A model generated the notes under the pieces. The model had not been told where the DNA came from and did no database searches. It saw only the letters and a list, made by a program, of their open reading frames with translations. The translations under genes were made by a program, and so were the position numbers. A stretch of 64,000 nucleotides of DNA. Origin: Paracoccaceae bacterium (GTDB lineage Bacteria; Pseudomonadota; Alphaproteobacteria; Rhodobacterales; Rhodobacteraceae). The first letter of the stretch is position 1. Every line of letters begins with the position of its first letter. Of this stretch, positions 34,878 through 42,842 are shown in pieces. The stretch is taken from assembly GCA_021296235.1 (NCBI GenBank), contig JAGWAS010000002.1, forward strand, positions 62,001-126,000, read 5' to 3'.

Positions 34878-37232
34878 ATGCCATTAGGTCTCGACGGTGT
34901 GGAGATTGGCCTGATCATTGTTTTTTTGTGCCTGTTCGGCGGCATTCTGTCAGGGTTTCCAGTGGCGTTCGCCATCGGTGGCGCCGGGGTTATCTCATTT
35001 GCCATCATTGCGCTTCTGGACAGTGCGGGACTGTTGATCCACCAAGCGGTGGACACTTCAAGTGTTGCATACAGGGAATTGATTGCACAAGGGACATCCA
35101 AATTGGATATATCCCTGTTCAGGTTTCCGGACCTTCCTGTTGTCGAACAGCCCTTGTTCCCGGGAGGTTGGGAGTTGGCATTGGACAGACGCGTGTCGTT
35201 CATTGTCAACAGGATTAACGAGCGTGTCCTTGCGGGGCAATCAATCGAAACGTTGTTGGCCGTGCTAATGTTCGTGCTCATGGGCATTTCGCTTGAACGC
35301 TCCAAGATCGCCAACGACCTCTTGACAACCATGGCACGCGTTTTCGGTCCGCTTCCCGGCGGGCTTGCCGTTTCAGTGGTGGTTGTGGGCGCTTTCCTTG
35401 CCGCTTCCACCGGCATCGTCGGTGCCACGGTCGTTACCATGGGTCTTTTGTCCCTGCCGACGATGCTTCGGAACCGGTATTCCCCTGAATTGGCGACCGG
35501 CGTCATCGCCGCATCAGGAACGCTCGGGCAAATAATCCCCCCTTCAATTGTGATTGTACTCCTTGGAACTCTGGCTGGTGACATCTATGCCACTGCTCAA
35601 GAGGAACGTGCCATAGCCGCTGGCTGTTCGGATGCGTTGACCTATCTTGGTCAGGCGGCGGTCGTTTCGGTTGGCACCCTGTTTCAGGCCGCCATACTGC
35701 CGGGCATCATGCTGGCTGGTCTCTATGCGTTGTTGGCACTTGGTTACGCATTCATAAATCCGACAAAGGCTCCACCTGTGTCCAGAGATGACACGGTTTC
35801 CGAACCCCTTTCGATTTCCCATCGTCTTGGCTGGTTTCTAGGGGCTCCGGCACTTCTTGTCGGCGGCGTCGTGCTCGCGAGTTTTACCGGATTGGTTGGC
35901 AGCCAGGACATAAGGGTTGACCGATATTCGGAACTTGGTGAGGTGGCGGAACTGCGGACCAATGTTCCGGAGCAGTGCAAGGCGTCAATGATTGCTTTGC
36001 ACGGTCAAGAGATGTGGGACAGGGCCATCGCCCAGCAAACGGGCATTGATGCTTCAGGTGGCAATGTTACAAGGTACCAGCTGACGCCTGACGAGCTTGA
36101 AACTGCCCGACTGGAACAAATTTCGAACGCAGCGCCGGTCGGAAACGGAATAGCCATATTTGTCCTCATTCTTGGATTGGTCTTGGCGGCCGCCCGGGGA
36201 ACTTCACCCAGCTCCGATGTCAGGCCTCTATTGATCGGTTCAGCGGGGATCATACTCGCGCTCATACTGGATACGTTGTTCATTTCGCCCCTCACATCAC
36301 CCGGCATCGTCGCAATGGTGCTGGCGGTTCCAGTGGCGGCGGCACTTTACGGCAGTTGGCACGCCGCACTTCGTCTTGGACAAAATGAACTCATCCGCGT
36401 TGTTTTTCCACCACTGGTACTCATCGTTGCTGTATTGGGGTCAATTCTGGGTGGAATAACCAACCCGACCCCTGCGGCCGCACTGGGTGCGGCGGGTGCC
36501 ATCATGCTTTCCGGATACCGGGTTCTCAAGGACCAAAACCGCCCAGGCAAGCTCATTATCGCCGCCAGTTTTGCGATTGTGATCATGATTTTGGTTGGGA
36601 TCAATTTTGATCTGCGCGTCAACCGGGAGTCGGTTCCATTTGAGGACTGGGTCGCATTCCTCGTGGCGCAGGGTGCCTACACCCTTGCCATGATTGGCAT
36701 TCTTTATGCGATGTGGGTTCTTTTCGTAGCCAAAGCCCTGACTTCTGTTGTCCGCGAAACCGCCAAGGTTACGTCAATGGTATTTACCATTTTGATCGGA
36801 TCACAGTTGCTGAACCTTGTGGTGATCTCCTTTGGCGGAGAACACTACATTCAGGGCTTTCTGCGGAGCTTCGACCAGGAATGGGTTGTGTTCCTGATCG
36901 TCATGATAATTCTGTTTATTCTGGGATTTGTATTGGATTTCCTTGAAATCATATACATAGTTGTCCCAATTGTCGGACCGGTCATCTACGGCGGCACTTT
37001 GGACCCGGCATGGGTTACCATCATGATCGCCGTAAATCTTCAGACCTCATTTTTGACTCCACCGTTTGGTTTTGCCCTTTTCTATCTCCGCGGTGTGGCC
37101 CCCAAGGAAGTTACCACCGGGCAGATCTACCGGGGAGTTGCGCCTTTCGTGGTGATTCAGGTCGTCGGACTCCTTCTTCTCTGGCTCATCCCGGAAATCG
37201 TGACTTTTATCCCCGGATTGCTGGGCAGGTGA
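34878..37232 (+). CDS. TRAP transporter large permease (DctM family, with large internal insertion)
   Basis: The ion-coupled translocating subunit. At 784 residues it is nearly twice the usual 425-440. The N-terminal half has the DctM core: GFPVAFAIGG, ETLLAVLMFVLMG, FLAASTGIVGATVVTMG and ASGTLGQIIPPSIVIVLLG. The C-terminal quarter carries the matching half (GFVLDFLEIIYIVVPIVGPV, NLQTSFLTPPFGFALFY). Between them, about residues 290-600, lie several extra helices and two hydrophilic stretches; another hydrophilic insert is at 52-115. Large permeases of this type accompany TakP-like receptors. The stop is followed by about 400 non-coding bases. Confidence 0.9.
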   Translation: MPLGLDGVEIGLIIVFLCLFGGILSGFPVAFAIGGAGVISFAIIALLDSAGLLIHQAVDTSSVAYRELIAQGTSKLDISLFRFPDLPVVEQPLFPGGWELALDRRVSFIVNRINERVLAGQSIETLLAVLMFVLMGISLERSKIANDLLTTMARVFGPLPGGLAVSVVVVGAFLAASTGIVGATVVTMGLLSLPTMLRNRYSPELATGVIAASGTLGQIIPPSIVIVLLGTLAGDIYATAQEERAIAAGCSDALTYLGQAAVVSVGTLFQAAILPGIMLAGLYALLALGYAFINPTKAPPVSRDDTVSEPLSISHRLGWFLGAPALLVGGVVLASFTGLVGSQDIRVDRYSELGEVAELRTNVPEQCKASMIALHGQEMWDRAIAQQTGIDASGGNVTRYQLTPDELETARLEQISNAAPVGNGIAIFVLILGLVLAAARGTSPSSDVRPLLIGSAGIILALILDTLFISPLTSPGIVAMVLAVPVAAALYGSWHAALRLGQNELIRVVFPPLVLIVAVLGSILGGITNPTPAAALGAAGAIMLSGYRVLKDQNRPGKLIIAASFAIVIMILVGINFDLRVNRESVPFEDWVAFLVAQGAYTLAMIGILYAMWVLFVAKALTSVVRETAKVTSMVFTILIGSQLLNLVVISFGGEHYIQGFLRSFDQEWVVFLIVMIILFILGFVLDFLEIIYIVVPIVGPVIYGGTLDPAWVTIMIAVNLQTSFLTPPFGFALFYLRGVAPKEVTTGQIYRGVAPFVVIQVVGLLLLWLIPEIVTFIPGLLGR

Positions 37233-37640
37233 GCATGTCTTAGATGGCCAATTCCGCCCCGTTGCTGTTCATCCGACCCGAAATCTCATGTCCTGTGTCA
37301 TTCCAGAATGAACTTGGGAATTGAAATTTCTTGAGCCGTTGGATCCAAATTGGTATCGACAATTGGCAAGGTTCGGTGTGAGCGAAGTCGCTGAATTCCA
37401 CTTCGGTTGAGGTCAGAAACAGGGCAGGGGTTGCGCGCATATTGCGTGAACCCGTGATCAAGAGACGAGGAACACCACCTCAATGGATTGCTTGTTGTGC
37501 TGAACCAATTTTGGTTCATTGTTGTAAAGTCGCGGCGATTTCGTGATGTGCACTGGGCGGTATTGGCATGAACGCTGACTTGGATGAGAATTGCAGCCAC
37601 AATCTTGTCCAGTTGATCGAATGCAAGGGGATCGAACCAA
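37233..37640. other. Intergenic region after the TRAP operon, no supported gene
   Basis: About 400 bases. The minus-strand open frame across it (37298-37795) overlaps the secreted-protein gene and has no family features, so I do not call it. One perfect 18-base palindrome (separate entry) is the only structured element seen. No terminator for the TRAP operon was found. Confidence 0.4.
37501..37518. promoter_or_regulatory. 18-base palindrome, candidate operator
   Basis: TGAACCAA-TT-TTGGTTCA has perfect eight-base arms around two bases. It lies 123 bases before the start of the secreted beta-trefoil-like gene. As DNA it looks like an operator for a dimeric regulator; as RNA the loop is too tight for a good hairpin. 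It shares TTGG/CCAA half-sites with the palindromes near 32.49 kb. Confidence 0.4.
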
Positions 37641-38165
37641 ATGACCATGATCAAGTCAGTAACGGCACTGGCAATTGCTGGTGTCTTGGCACAAGATGCT
37701 CCGGCAAAGGAAGCAAACGTGCAAACACCGGCACCGGTTATCCATTTGCTGGAGAATCTGGATGAGTCCGATGGATATGGCTGGTGCATTGACACAGTTG
37801 GCCGCGGTTATGCTGAGTATCTTCATGCGCATTCCTGCAAACCACAAGGTGGCGACGTTCAGTTTGCCTTCGAGGCGAGCAGCGAACGAATTCGATCCGT
37901 GGCATTTCCCGGTAAATGTGTTGTTTCACTTCCCCAAGGTGCCCGCACCGAATTTGGTCTCGCCGATTGCAATTCGAATGATCAGGCGCAACGGTTTACG
38001 TACGATTCTGAAACCCTCTCATTGCATCATGCACCAAATCCCGCGCATTGCATTGCGGTAGGTAAGGTCAGCCGGCCCGCTGGTCCCTTCATGTCGCGCG
38101 ACCTTACTTGGACGGATTGCCACTCTTCGAACCCGCAGCTACGCAGTTGGATCATCAAGAATTGA
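37641..38165 (+). CDS. Secreted ricin-B-like (beta-trefoil) domain protein
   Basis: A 174-residue exported protein. The N-terminus (MTMIKSVTALAIAGVLA) is a short signal peptide. The rest has the pattern of ricin-type beta-trefoil units: GWCIDT, KCVVSL, GLADCN followed by DQAQRFTYD (a QxW-like element), HCIAVG, and WTDCHSSNPQLRSWII. Six cysteines could pair within repeats. Such domains often bind carbohydrate, but no enzyme domain is attached and no neighbour suggests a target. The start has GGGG about ten bases upstream; an ATG two codons in is also possible. It stands alone between large non-coding stretches. Confidence 0.65.
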   Translation: MTMIKSVTALAIAGVLAQDAPAKEANVQTPAPVIHLLENLDESDGYGWCIDTVGRGYAEYLHAHSCKPQGGDVQFAFEASSERIRSVAFPGKCVVSLPQGARTEFGLADCNSNDQAQRFTYDSETLSLHHAPNPAHCIAVGKVSRPAGPFMSRDLTWTDCHSSNPQLRSWIIKN

Positions 38166-38767
38166 ACTGTCCGTTGAGCTGCAACCCGACGGACGTATCC
38201 GTCAGGAGGTAAGGGCCCAACCTCGGTATCATGGCAATTGTTTCAGCCTCGGCTGGCAGGATTTTCAATCATTTCTATTCAAAACATCAAAAGGTTCATA
38301 CTTGCCGCCCCACGCTTCAATTTGGTGTGTTCCTGAATTTCTGATCGGTGGGGAATTGGGCGATGGAGTGCAATCGAGTCTTCGGGAAGCGGAAAATGCC
38401 CCAGATGACGAAGAAATTCACCGGCTGGGCGTAAGAGGACTTCCCAAGGCTCGGATGGAGTGTGCGTTTGGCGTATCAAGCTCAACAGTGAACCGTACTT
38501 CTTCGAGAACCGATACTAAGGCAGAAATTGACCGAAACGGTGGCGGGTTTGCTGTCTGAACCCTTAGCGGAACTTCTTTTCCATCAAATCTCTCGGTTCT
38601 GGCCGGTTCCCTTTCGCTTCACCAAATATCGTGCCAATTGCAATCTTGCGCGTGCACTCCGGACTTGGCCAGACGGCGACCTTCAAACATCCCGTATCCG
38701 CTGTGGCCTGCTTCTTCGGTGCTGGAATTGTCTCCGACTTTAGGACCACAGGCAAGGTATCGGATTC
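38166..38767. other. Intergenic region before ate, two unassigned open stretches
   Basis: About 600 bases with no recognised gene. On the minus strand the frame of ate stays open for 67 codons past its stop (38564-38767) and ends PRDLMEKKFR. A second minus frame, 38279 to about 38518, reads YRFSKKYGSLLSLIRQ and then PWEVLLRPAGEFLRHLG. Neither has a convincing start or known family; they could be remnants of a downstream gene. Confidence 0.35.
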
Positions 38768-39517
38768 TCAATTCAGTTCGTCTTCCGTCCGTTCAAGAAC
38801 ATGACTTGAACTTGACTCCGAAGCACTTTGCCGGAGACGCTCCCAAGTTCCGTTCCTGTAAACCTCCAACGGTGAAAATCGCGCCTTATAGTTCATCTTG
38901 CCACTGCCGGGTACCCAGAAACCAAGATAGACATAGTCGAGCCCGAGTTCCGCCGCGAATTCAACATGGTCAAGAATGATGTGGGTTCCGATGGAGTTGC
39001 GTGGCGTATCCGGATCGAAAAAAGAGTAAACCATCGACAATCCGTCCTCAAGAACATCGGTCAGTGCGACTGCGACAAGTTGCGACTTGGCCGAGTCGTT
39101 GGATTCGTCGTTCACATAAATGACCAAACGCGAAGTCACTGAGGTGTCTTCAACCATGCTGACATAACTGTCATAGTCGAAGTTACACATCGAACCGCCC
39201 TGATGGCGCGCCTCAAGGTACTTTCGGAACAACGCATACTGTTGATTGTCGGCTTGTGGGACAGCGACAATACGGCGTAGGTGCCGGTTTCGGTTCCGAA
39301 TTCGACGCTGACTTCGCGAGATCTTGAAATCCTGCACTCGAATTCGGGCGCTTTGGCATGCGTTGCAGTTGGGGCAATGGGGACGGTAGAGCATTTGGTG
39401 CGAGCGGCGAAAGCCCATTTTCGCCAAATCGTCATATAGGGCGACGCTATTTTCGGGAGTGCCCGCAACCGTAAACACCAGCCTCTCCTTCCGATTCGGC
39501 AAATACGAACAGGGCAA
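38768..39517 (-). CDS. bpt: Aspartate/glutamate leucyltransferase or arginyl-tRNA-protein transferase (Ate/Bpt)
   Basis: Adds leucine or arginine from tRNA to acidic protein N-termini, making N-degrons for ClpAP. The product has the N-terminal PCSYLPNRKERLVFT segment, the CPNCNAC cysteine cluster, and the C-terminal acetyltransferase-like domain with SMVYSFFDPD, YVYLGFWVPGSGKMNYKARFSP in part. The annotated TTG at 39517 begins inside the conserved N-terminal segment. The frame is open upstream to 39571, and NFYISNTLPCSY aligns with the family NFYVT..PCPYL pattern. The true start is probably upstream but no ATG, GTG or TTG exists there; a CTG at 39547 has GGAAGAG six bases before it. Confidence 0.88.
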   Translation of the reverse strand: MPCSYLPNRKERLVFTVAGTPENSVALYDDLAKMGFRRSHQMLYRPHCPNCNACQSARIRVQDFKISRSQRRIRNRNRHLRRIVAVPQADNQQYALFRKYLEARHQGGSMCNFDYDSYVSMVEDTSVTSRLVIYVNDESNDSAKSQLVAVALTDVLEDGLSMVYSFFDPDTPRNSIGTHIILDHVEFAAELGLDYVYLGFWVPGSGKMNYKARFSPLEVYRNGTWERLRQSASESSSSHVLERTEDELN

Positions 39518-39732
39518 GGTATTGGAAATGTAGAAGTTGGAGGACAGGATTTGCTCTTCCAGAATGAGTTGCTACCTGAAAACAGTTACGGATGAGGGTA
39601 GCAACCCGAACCCGGCGTGGCAATACTGCCGCAAGAGCCAACACGCAACCACCATGGCTTCAGATTTGGGTTGCGTGAAGGAGGGGTGCCCGCAGGCAGC
39701 CTTTGGGCACCCTTCAACATCCGCCGAAACAG

Positions 39733-40086
39733 TCAGGCGTTCTGTGATCTTTCGTTGAGAAACCGTTCGAATTCGGTCTTGTCTTTGGCCTCCCGCAATC
39801 GCCGAAGGAACAATTTGAATTCCCGTTCTTCCTGTTCGAGTCGCTGCAGGGTCTCTTCCTTGTAGTGATCAAACGCGGAATTACCGGAGGAACTGGCACA
39901 ACCTCTAAGGCGGCGCCGGAATGACTTTGAACCCAATCTTCCACTCCATATCAAATACGCAAGGACAATCAGTCCCAAGGGCCAGAACATCATGAATCCG
40001 ACCACCATGACGGCAATCCAAGCGAGTTTTCCCTGATCGTCAAGCCACTTAACCGCTTGCGATGGCCAAGACCGGTTTGCGTTCAT
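39733..40086 (-). CDS. DUF2852 membrane protein
   Basis: A 117-residue protein with one membrane hairpin (AWIAVMVVGFMMFWPLGLIVLAYLIW split by the WPLG turn), then SGNSAFDHYKEETLQRLEQE, a charged coiled-coil with FLRRLREAKDKTEFERFL. This matches DUF2852, found in alphaproteobacteria without known role. GGAGGTGATT, almost a full complement of the 16S rRNA tail, lies just ahead of ATG 40086, predicting strong translation. It follows TetR and precedes bpt on the same strand but with gaps of 150-200 bases. Confidence 0.85.
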   Translation of the reverse strand: MNANRSWPSQAVKWLDDQGKLAWIAVMVVGFMMFWPLGLIVLAYLIWSGRLGSKSFRRRLRGCASSSGNSAFDHYKEETLQRLEQEEREFKLFLRRLREAKDKTEFERFLNERSQNA

Positions 40087-40233
40087 CTGCAATCACCTCC
40101 ATTGACAGTGCGACCGCTACGGCGGCCCGACGGTTCCGGGCGTCCCGTCCGCCGAATGATGTTAATGCGACTTACATTGACGGATAACATGTAGTGCGGT
40201 CAAGTGAAAATTCAATGTTTCGACATCTTTTTG

Positions 40234-40854
40234 TCACTGCCCGTCCGGCTGCACAACTCCGAGTCCGCGCAAATAAACACCGATGCCCGTCTCCAATAGT
40301 TCCTCTGCCGAGAACTGGGAACGAAGGCCTTCGGGTCCTCGGGCGTAGAGTTCGACGATACCGTGACTGATGGCCCAGATGTGATCTCCGATCATGGCCG
40401 GGGGCGGAATGTGTGCAACTTCATGTCCTGCCACGAGCGTTCTGGCTGCCTGTTCCACAACTGATTTTGCTCGCCTGGCCGCGTGTGCAAGGGCAGGGCT
40501 GGCATTGACCGAAATTCCCGATTCAAACATCGCTATGTAGTGGCCGGGATTTCTTGTGGCAAAGGCGAGATAGGCTTTGCAGGCAGCCTCAAAGGAAGAC
40601 AGCGGGCTGGGTTTGCCGCCATCGGCTGCGAATTCCAGCAAGTCGGCAAAAATTTCGTAACCCTGTCTTGCCGCCTCCTCGACAATTTCTTCCTTTGACG
40701 AGAAATGTCGGTATGGCGCTGCCGAAGAAACTCCCAAATGCTTTGCCGCCTCGGTGATGGAGAACGAACCCGGTCCCTTTTCCACAATCATTTCAAGCGC
40801 GACATCAACTAGTGCCTGCTTGAGGTTGCCATGGTGATAGCCGCGTTTTGCCAT
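40234..40854 (-). CDS. TetR/AcrR family transcriptional regulator
   Basis: A 206-residue repressor-type protein. The N-terminal helix-turn-helix is complete: GNLKQALVDVALEMIVEKG, then FSITEAAKHLGVSSAAPYRHFSSKEE in two pieces. The start MAKRGYHHGNLKQAL is typical of the subgroup with a WHG-type ligand domain, and a C-terminal GDHIWAISHGIVELYARG supports that. The ligand is unknown. It ends 12 bases downstream of metA on the same strand, so it may be transcribed with the metA pair; its own target could also be the region between it and the DUF2852 gene. Confidence 0.85.
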   Translation of the reverse strand: MAKRGYHHGNLKQALVDVALEMIVEKGPGSFSITEAAKHLGVSSAAPYRHFSSKEEIVEEAARQGYEIFADLLEFAADGGKPSPLSSFEAACKAYLAFATRNPGHYIAMFESGISVNASPALAHAARRAKSVVEQAARTLVAGHEVAHIPPPAMIGDHIWAISHGIVELYARGPEGLRSQFSAEELLETGIGVYLRGLGVVQPDGQ

Positions 40855-40865
40855 AGGGACTTGGC

Positions 40866-41786
40866 TTAGGATTGACCGATTTCTGACAGTTCAAACGGCG
40901 TAGACTGATATATTTCGTTGATCCAATTGCCGTAAAGCAAATGACCGTGGCTTCGCCAGCGGTTGGTTGCCGGAAACTCGGGGTTGTTGCCCTGAAAGTA
41001 GTTGAGTGGCAGATTTGTTGGAATTCCGACACTCATGTCGCGTTCGTACTCTTCGCGCAGCGTATCGCTGTCGTATTCGAAATGATTGAAGATATAGAGC
41101 GCCCGGCAAGAAAGATCCTCCACAAAACAAGGTCCAACCTCGTCGGACCCAAGCAGGACCTTCAGCCTGCCGGTTGCTTCGATTTCTGACTCGCGCATCT
41201 CCGTCCATCGGCTAACCGGAATTATGCACTCGTCGGAAAAGCCCCGCAGGTAGGGCGAGTTCGGGCAAAGGTTGCGGTGATGGAAACAGCCGAATGCCTT
41301 GCTCTTCAGCATGTATTTGTCGACCCCGTGCCAATGATAGATCATGGCCATCCCGCCCCAACAGACACCAAGCGTTGAATGAACATTGGTTTTGGTCCAA
41401 TCCATGACTTCCGAGAGTTCCTCCCAATAGGTAACCTCCTCGAACGGCAGATGCTCAACTGGTGCACCGGTGATGATCAAACCATCGAACTTATGATCCT
41501 TAACCTTCTGAAAGGGCTCGTAGAATGCTTCCATATGTTCGGCAGATGTGGTCTTGGGCTGGTGCTCTGTCATGCGCAACAGGGTCAGTTGTATCTGAAG
41601 CGGCGTCGCGCCAATCAGGCGAGCAAACTGAGTCTCCGTGGAGATCTTCTTCGGCATCAAGTTAAGAAGGCCGATCTGCAAGGGCCTGATATCCTGCCGT
41701 TCGGCAAGGGTTTCGGACAGAACCATGACGCCCTCCGACTGCAAGACGTCATATGCCGGTAATGTCTCAGGGATGTTTATGGGCAA
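40866..41786 (-). CDS. metA: Homoserine O-acyltransferase (MetA/MetAA)
   Basis: Activates homoserine for methionine synthesis. Family members in alphaproteobacteria often use acetyl-CoA rather than succinyl-CoA, so the acyl donor is not settled by name. The 306-residue product has [30 protein letters not shown], the catalytic cysteine in LGVCWGGMA and the catalytic FNHFEYD histidine and glutamate. The start is TTG 41786, seven bases after GGAGG, giving [15 protein letters not shown], the family start; the longer frame to 41837 adds unrelated residues. The ribosome site overlaps the stop of the upstream P-loop gene, implying tight coupling. It pairs with bmtB for methionine synthesis. Confidence 0.95.
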   Translation of the reverse strand: MPINIPETLPAYDVLQSEGVMVLSETLAERQDIRPLQIGLLNLMPKKISTETQFARLIGATPLQIQLTLLRMTEHQPKTTSAEHMEAFYEPFQKVKDHKFDGLIITGAPVEHLPFEEVTYWEELSEVMDWTKTNVHSTLGVCWGGMAMIYHWHGVDKYMLKSKAFGCFHHRNLCPNSPYLRGFSDECIIPVSRWTEMRESEIEATGRLKVLLGSDEVGPCFVEDLSCRALYIFNHFEYDSDTLREEYERDMSVGIPTNLPLNYFQGNNPEFPATNRWRSHGHLLYGNWINEIYQSTPFELSEIGQS

Positions 41787-41790
41787 ATTT

Positions 41791-42738
41791 CTACCCTCCG
41801 CCGGCTTCTGCACCGAGCGAATTTTCACGGGCATCAATCGCCTGTCCGATCAACCGGCAGCATTCGGCTTCCGATTCCGTCCCGACGACATCGGCAGCAT
41901 TCAGGATCACGCCCCAATTCCGGGCGATGGCTTCATATCTGGACTGCCGGGCGTCAAGCGCCTTGCCATAAATCCAACAGGAAAATTCATCCGGATCAAC
42001 TTCGGTTTCCGTTACGCCGTTTTGCTCAAGATACGCACGCCAGTGAAACTCAAGGAACCCCTCCCGATAGTACATTGGTTTGGGATTTTTCCTGTAGCGC
42101 TCCTGCAGTTTCTCCGTGTGGTGGGGACCTTCCCTGATCCACACAAAAAGCAGATGGCGACTCAAATTCTCAAGCAACCCGTCGCCGTCGGACTCGGGAT
42201 CAACCACCTCGCAGATTGATCCGCTCGAATCACAGACAAAGTGAGGATAGCGGTAGATCCTGGCAGCGCGATCAATGAAATGGGAAGTATCCCTCAGGGC
42301 GTTGAGTTCGGCGGATCGGTGCAAACGTTGTCGCCGGACATATTCTGCATAGGGGATGCCACCCTTGTCGGGGTTGCCGGGTTTTCCAATGTAAGTCGAC
42401 AGCGGCGCCAGATTGCCGAAGGTTATGTTTGATGCGATGTAAATCGAGTCTGACTTCAGGAGCTTCGCCAAGAATGCGTTTCTCATTGCTTCGCACTTGA
42501 AGTTGTCCACGATGTGCTCACCCATGTAGTGGGTGCCGATGCGGTAGTCGATTGAGTAATGGAACCAATCGCCGGTGGCCCGCAGGAGAGAGGAGATATG
42601 AGTCTTCCCAACTCCGGACATCCCGAAGAACAGAACGCGCATGTTCCTTGCGGAACCCCACTCAACGGCACTCTTGTAAATCATGTCCCGGGCTGAAATT
42701 GCAGAATCGTCAGGGATTAGCGCATGCGGTTTCGGCAT
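41791..42738 (-). CDS. P-loop ATPase/kinase-like protein coupled to metA
   Basis: A 315-residue protein with a Walker A motif near the N-terminus ([19 protein letters not shown]). A conserved-looking core follows: [52 protein letters not shown] and [15 protein letters not shown]. It resembles an uncharacterised Rhodobacteraceae ATPase that sits upstream of metA in relatives; I do not know its activity. The P-loop plus a short aspartate-containing strand (FVCDSSGS) suggests a kinase-like or nucleotide-dependent switch rather than a transporter. Its stop overlaps the metA ribosome site. It is preceded by a structured leader. Confidence 0.75.
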   Translation of the reverse strand: MPKPHALIPDDSAISARDMIYKSAVEWGSARNMRVLFFGMSGVGKTHISSLLRATGDWFHYSIDYRIGTHYMGEHIVDNFKCEAMRNAFLAKLLKSDSIYIASNITFGNLAPLSTYIGKPGNPDKGGIPYAEYVRRQRLHRSAELNALRDTSHFIDRAARIYRYPHFVCDSSGSICEVVDPESDGDGLLENLSRHLLFVWIREGPHHTEKLQERYRKNPKPMYYREGFLEFHWRAYLEQNGVTETEVDPDEFSCWIYGKALDARQSRYEAIARNWGVILNAADVVGTESEAECCRLIGQAIDARENSLGAEAGGG

Positions 42739-42750
42739 TCAATTGGAATT

Positions 42751-42830
42751 CGGATGCCGGCAGGCGCATCCGAGCCGGAAATTCCGGGATTTGACTGTTT
42801 GCTGTGATGCGCCTGCGTTCGCGAGCAGGT
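42751..42830 (-). promoter_or_regulatory. Structured leader with mutually exclusive stems before the P-loop gene-metA pair
   Basis: Read on the minus strand, GCAGGCGCATC (42816-42806) pairs perfectly with GATGCGCCTGC (42770-42760), enclosing a second hairpin CCGGA/TCCGG (42787-42775). The 3' arm of the long stem can instead pair downstream: CGGATGC (42772-42766) with GCATCCG (42757-42751). The 5' arm can instead pair upstream: CCTGC with GCAGG (42829-42812). These alternatives cannot coexist, as in attenuators and riboswitches. The last stem ends 12 bases before the P-loop gene ATG. It could also be a terminator of the guaA-eamA transcript, but no T-run follows. No match to SAM-II was seen. 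Confidence 0.5.
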
Positions 42831-42842
42831 GATCTGGTGCAT

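Noticed and set aside
37298..37795. 165-codon minus-strand frame after the TRAP operon
   Set aside because: It overlaps the start of the secreted protein gene antisense and shows no recognisable domain; judged a shadow.
38564..38767. Continuation of the arginyltransferase frame past its stop (possible read-through or extra gene)
   Set aside because: Open for 67 codons but without a good start or conserved motif; a run this long is not rare by chance.
40100..40233. TetR operator between the DUF2852 and TetR genes
   Set aside because: An imperfect repeat (ACTTACAT with ATGTAGT) is visible, but arms mismatch and it lies downstream, not upstream, of the regulator gene; too weak to list.
42739..42842. 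SAM-II riboswitch ahead of the metA pair
   Set aside because: Inverted repeats are present but I could not find the conserved SAM-II loop sequences; reported instead as an unassigned structured leader.
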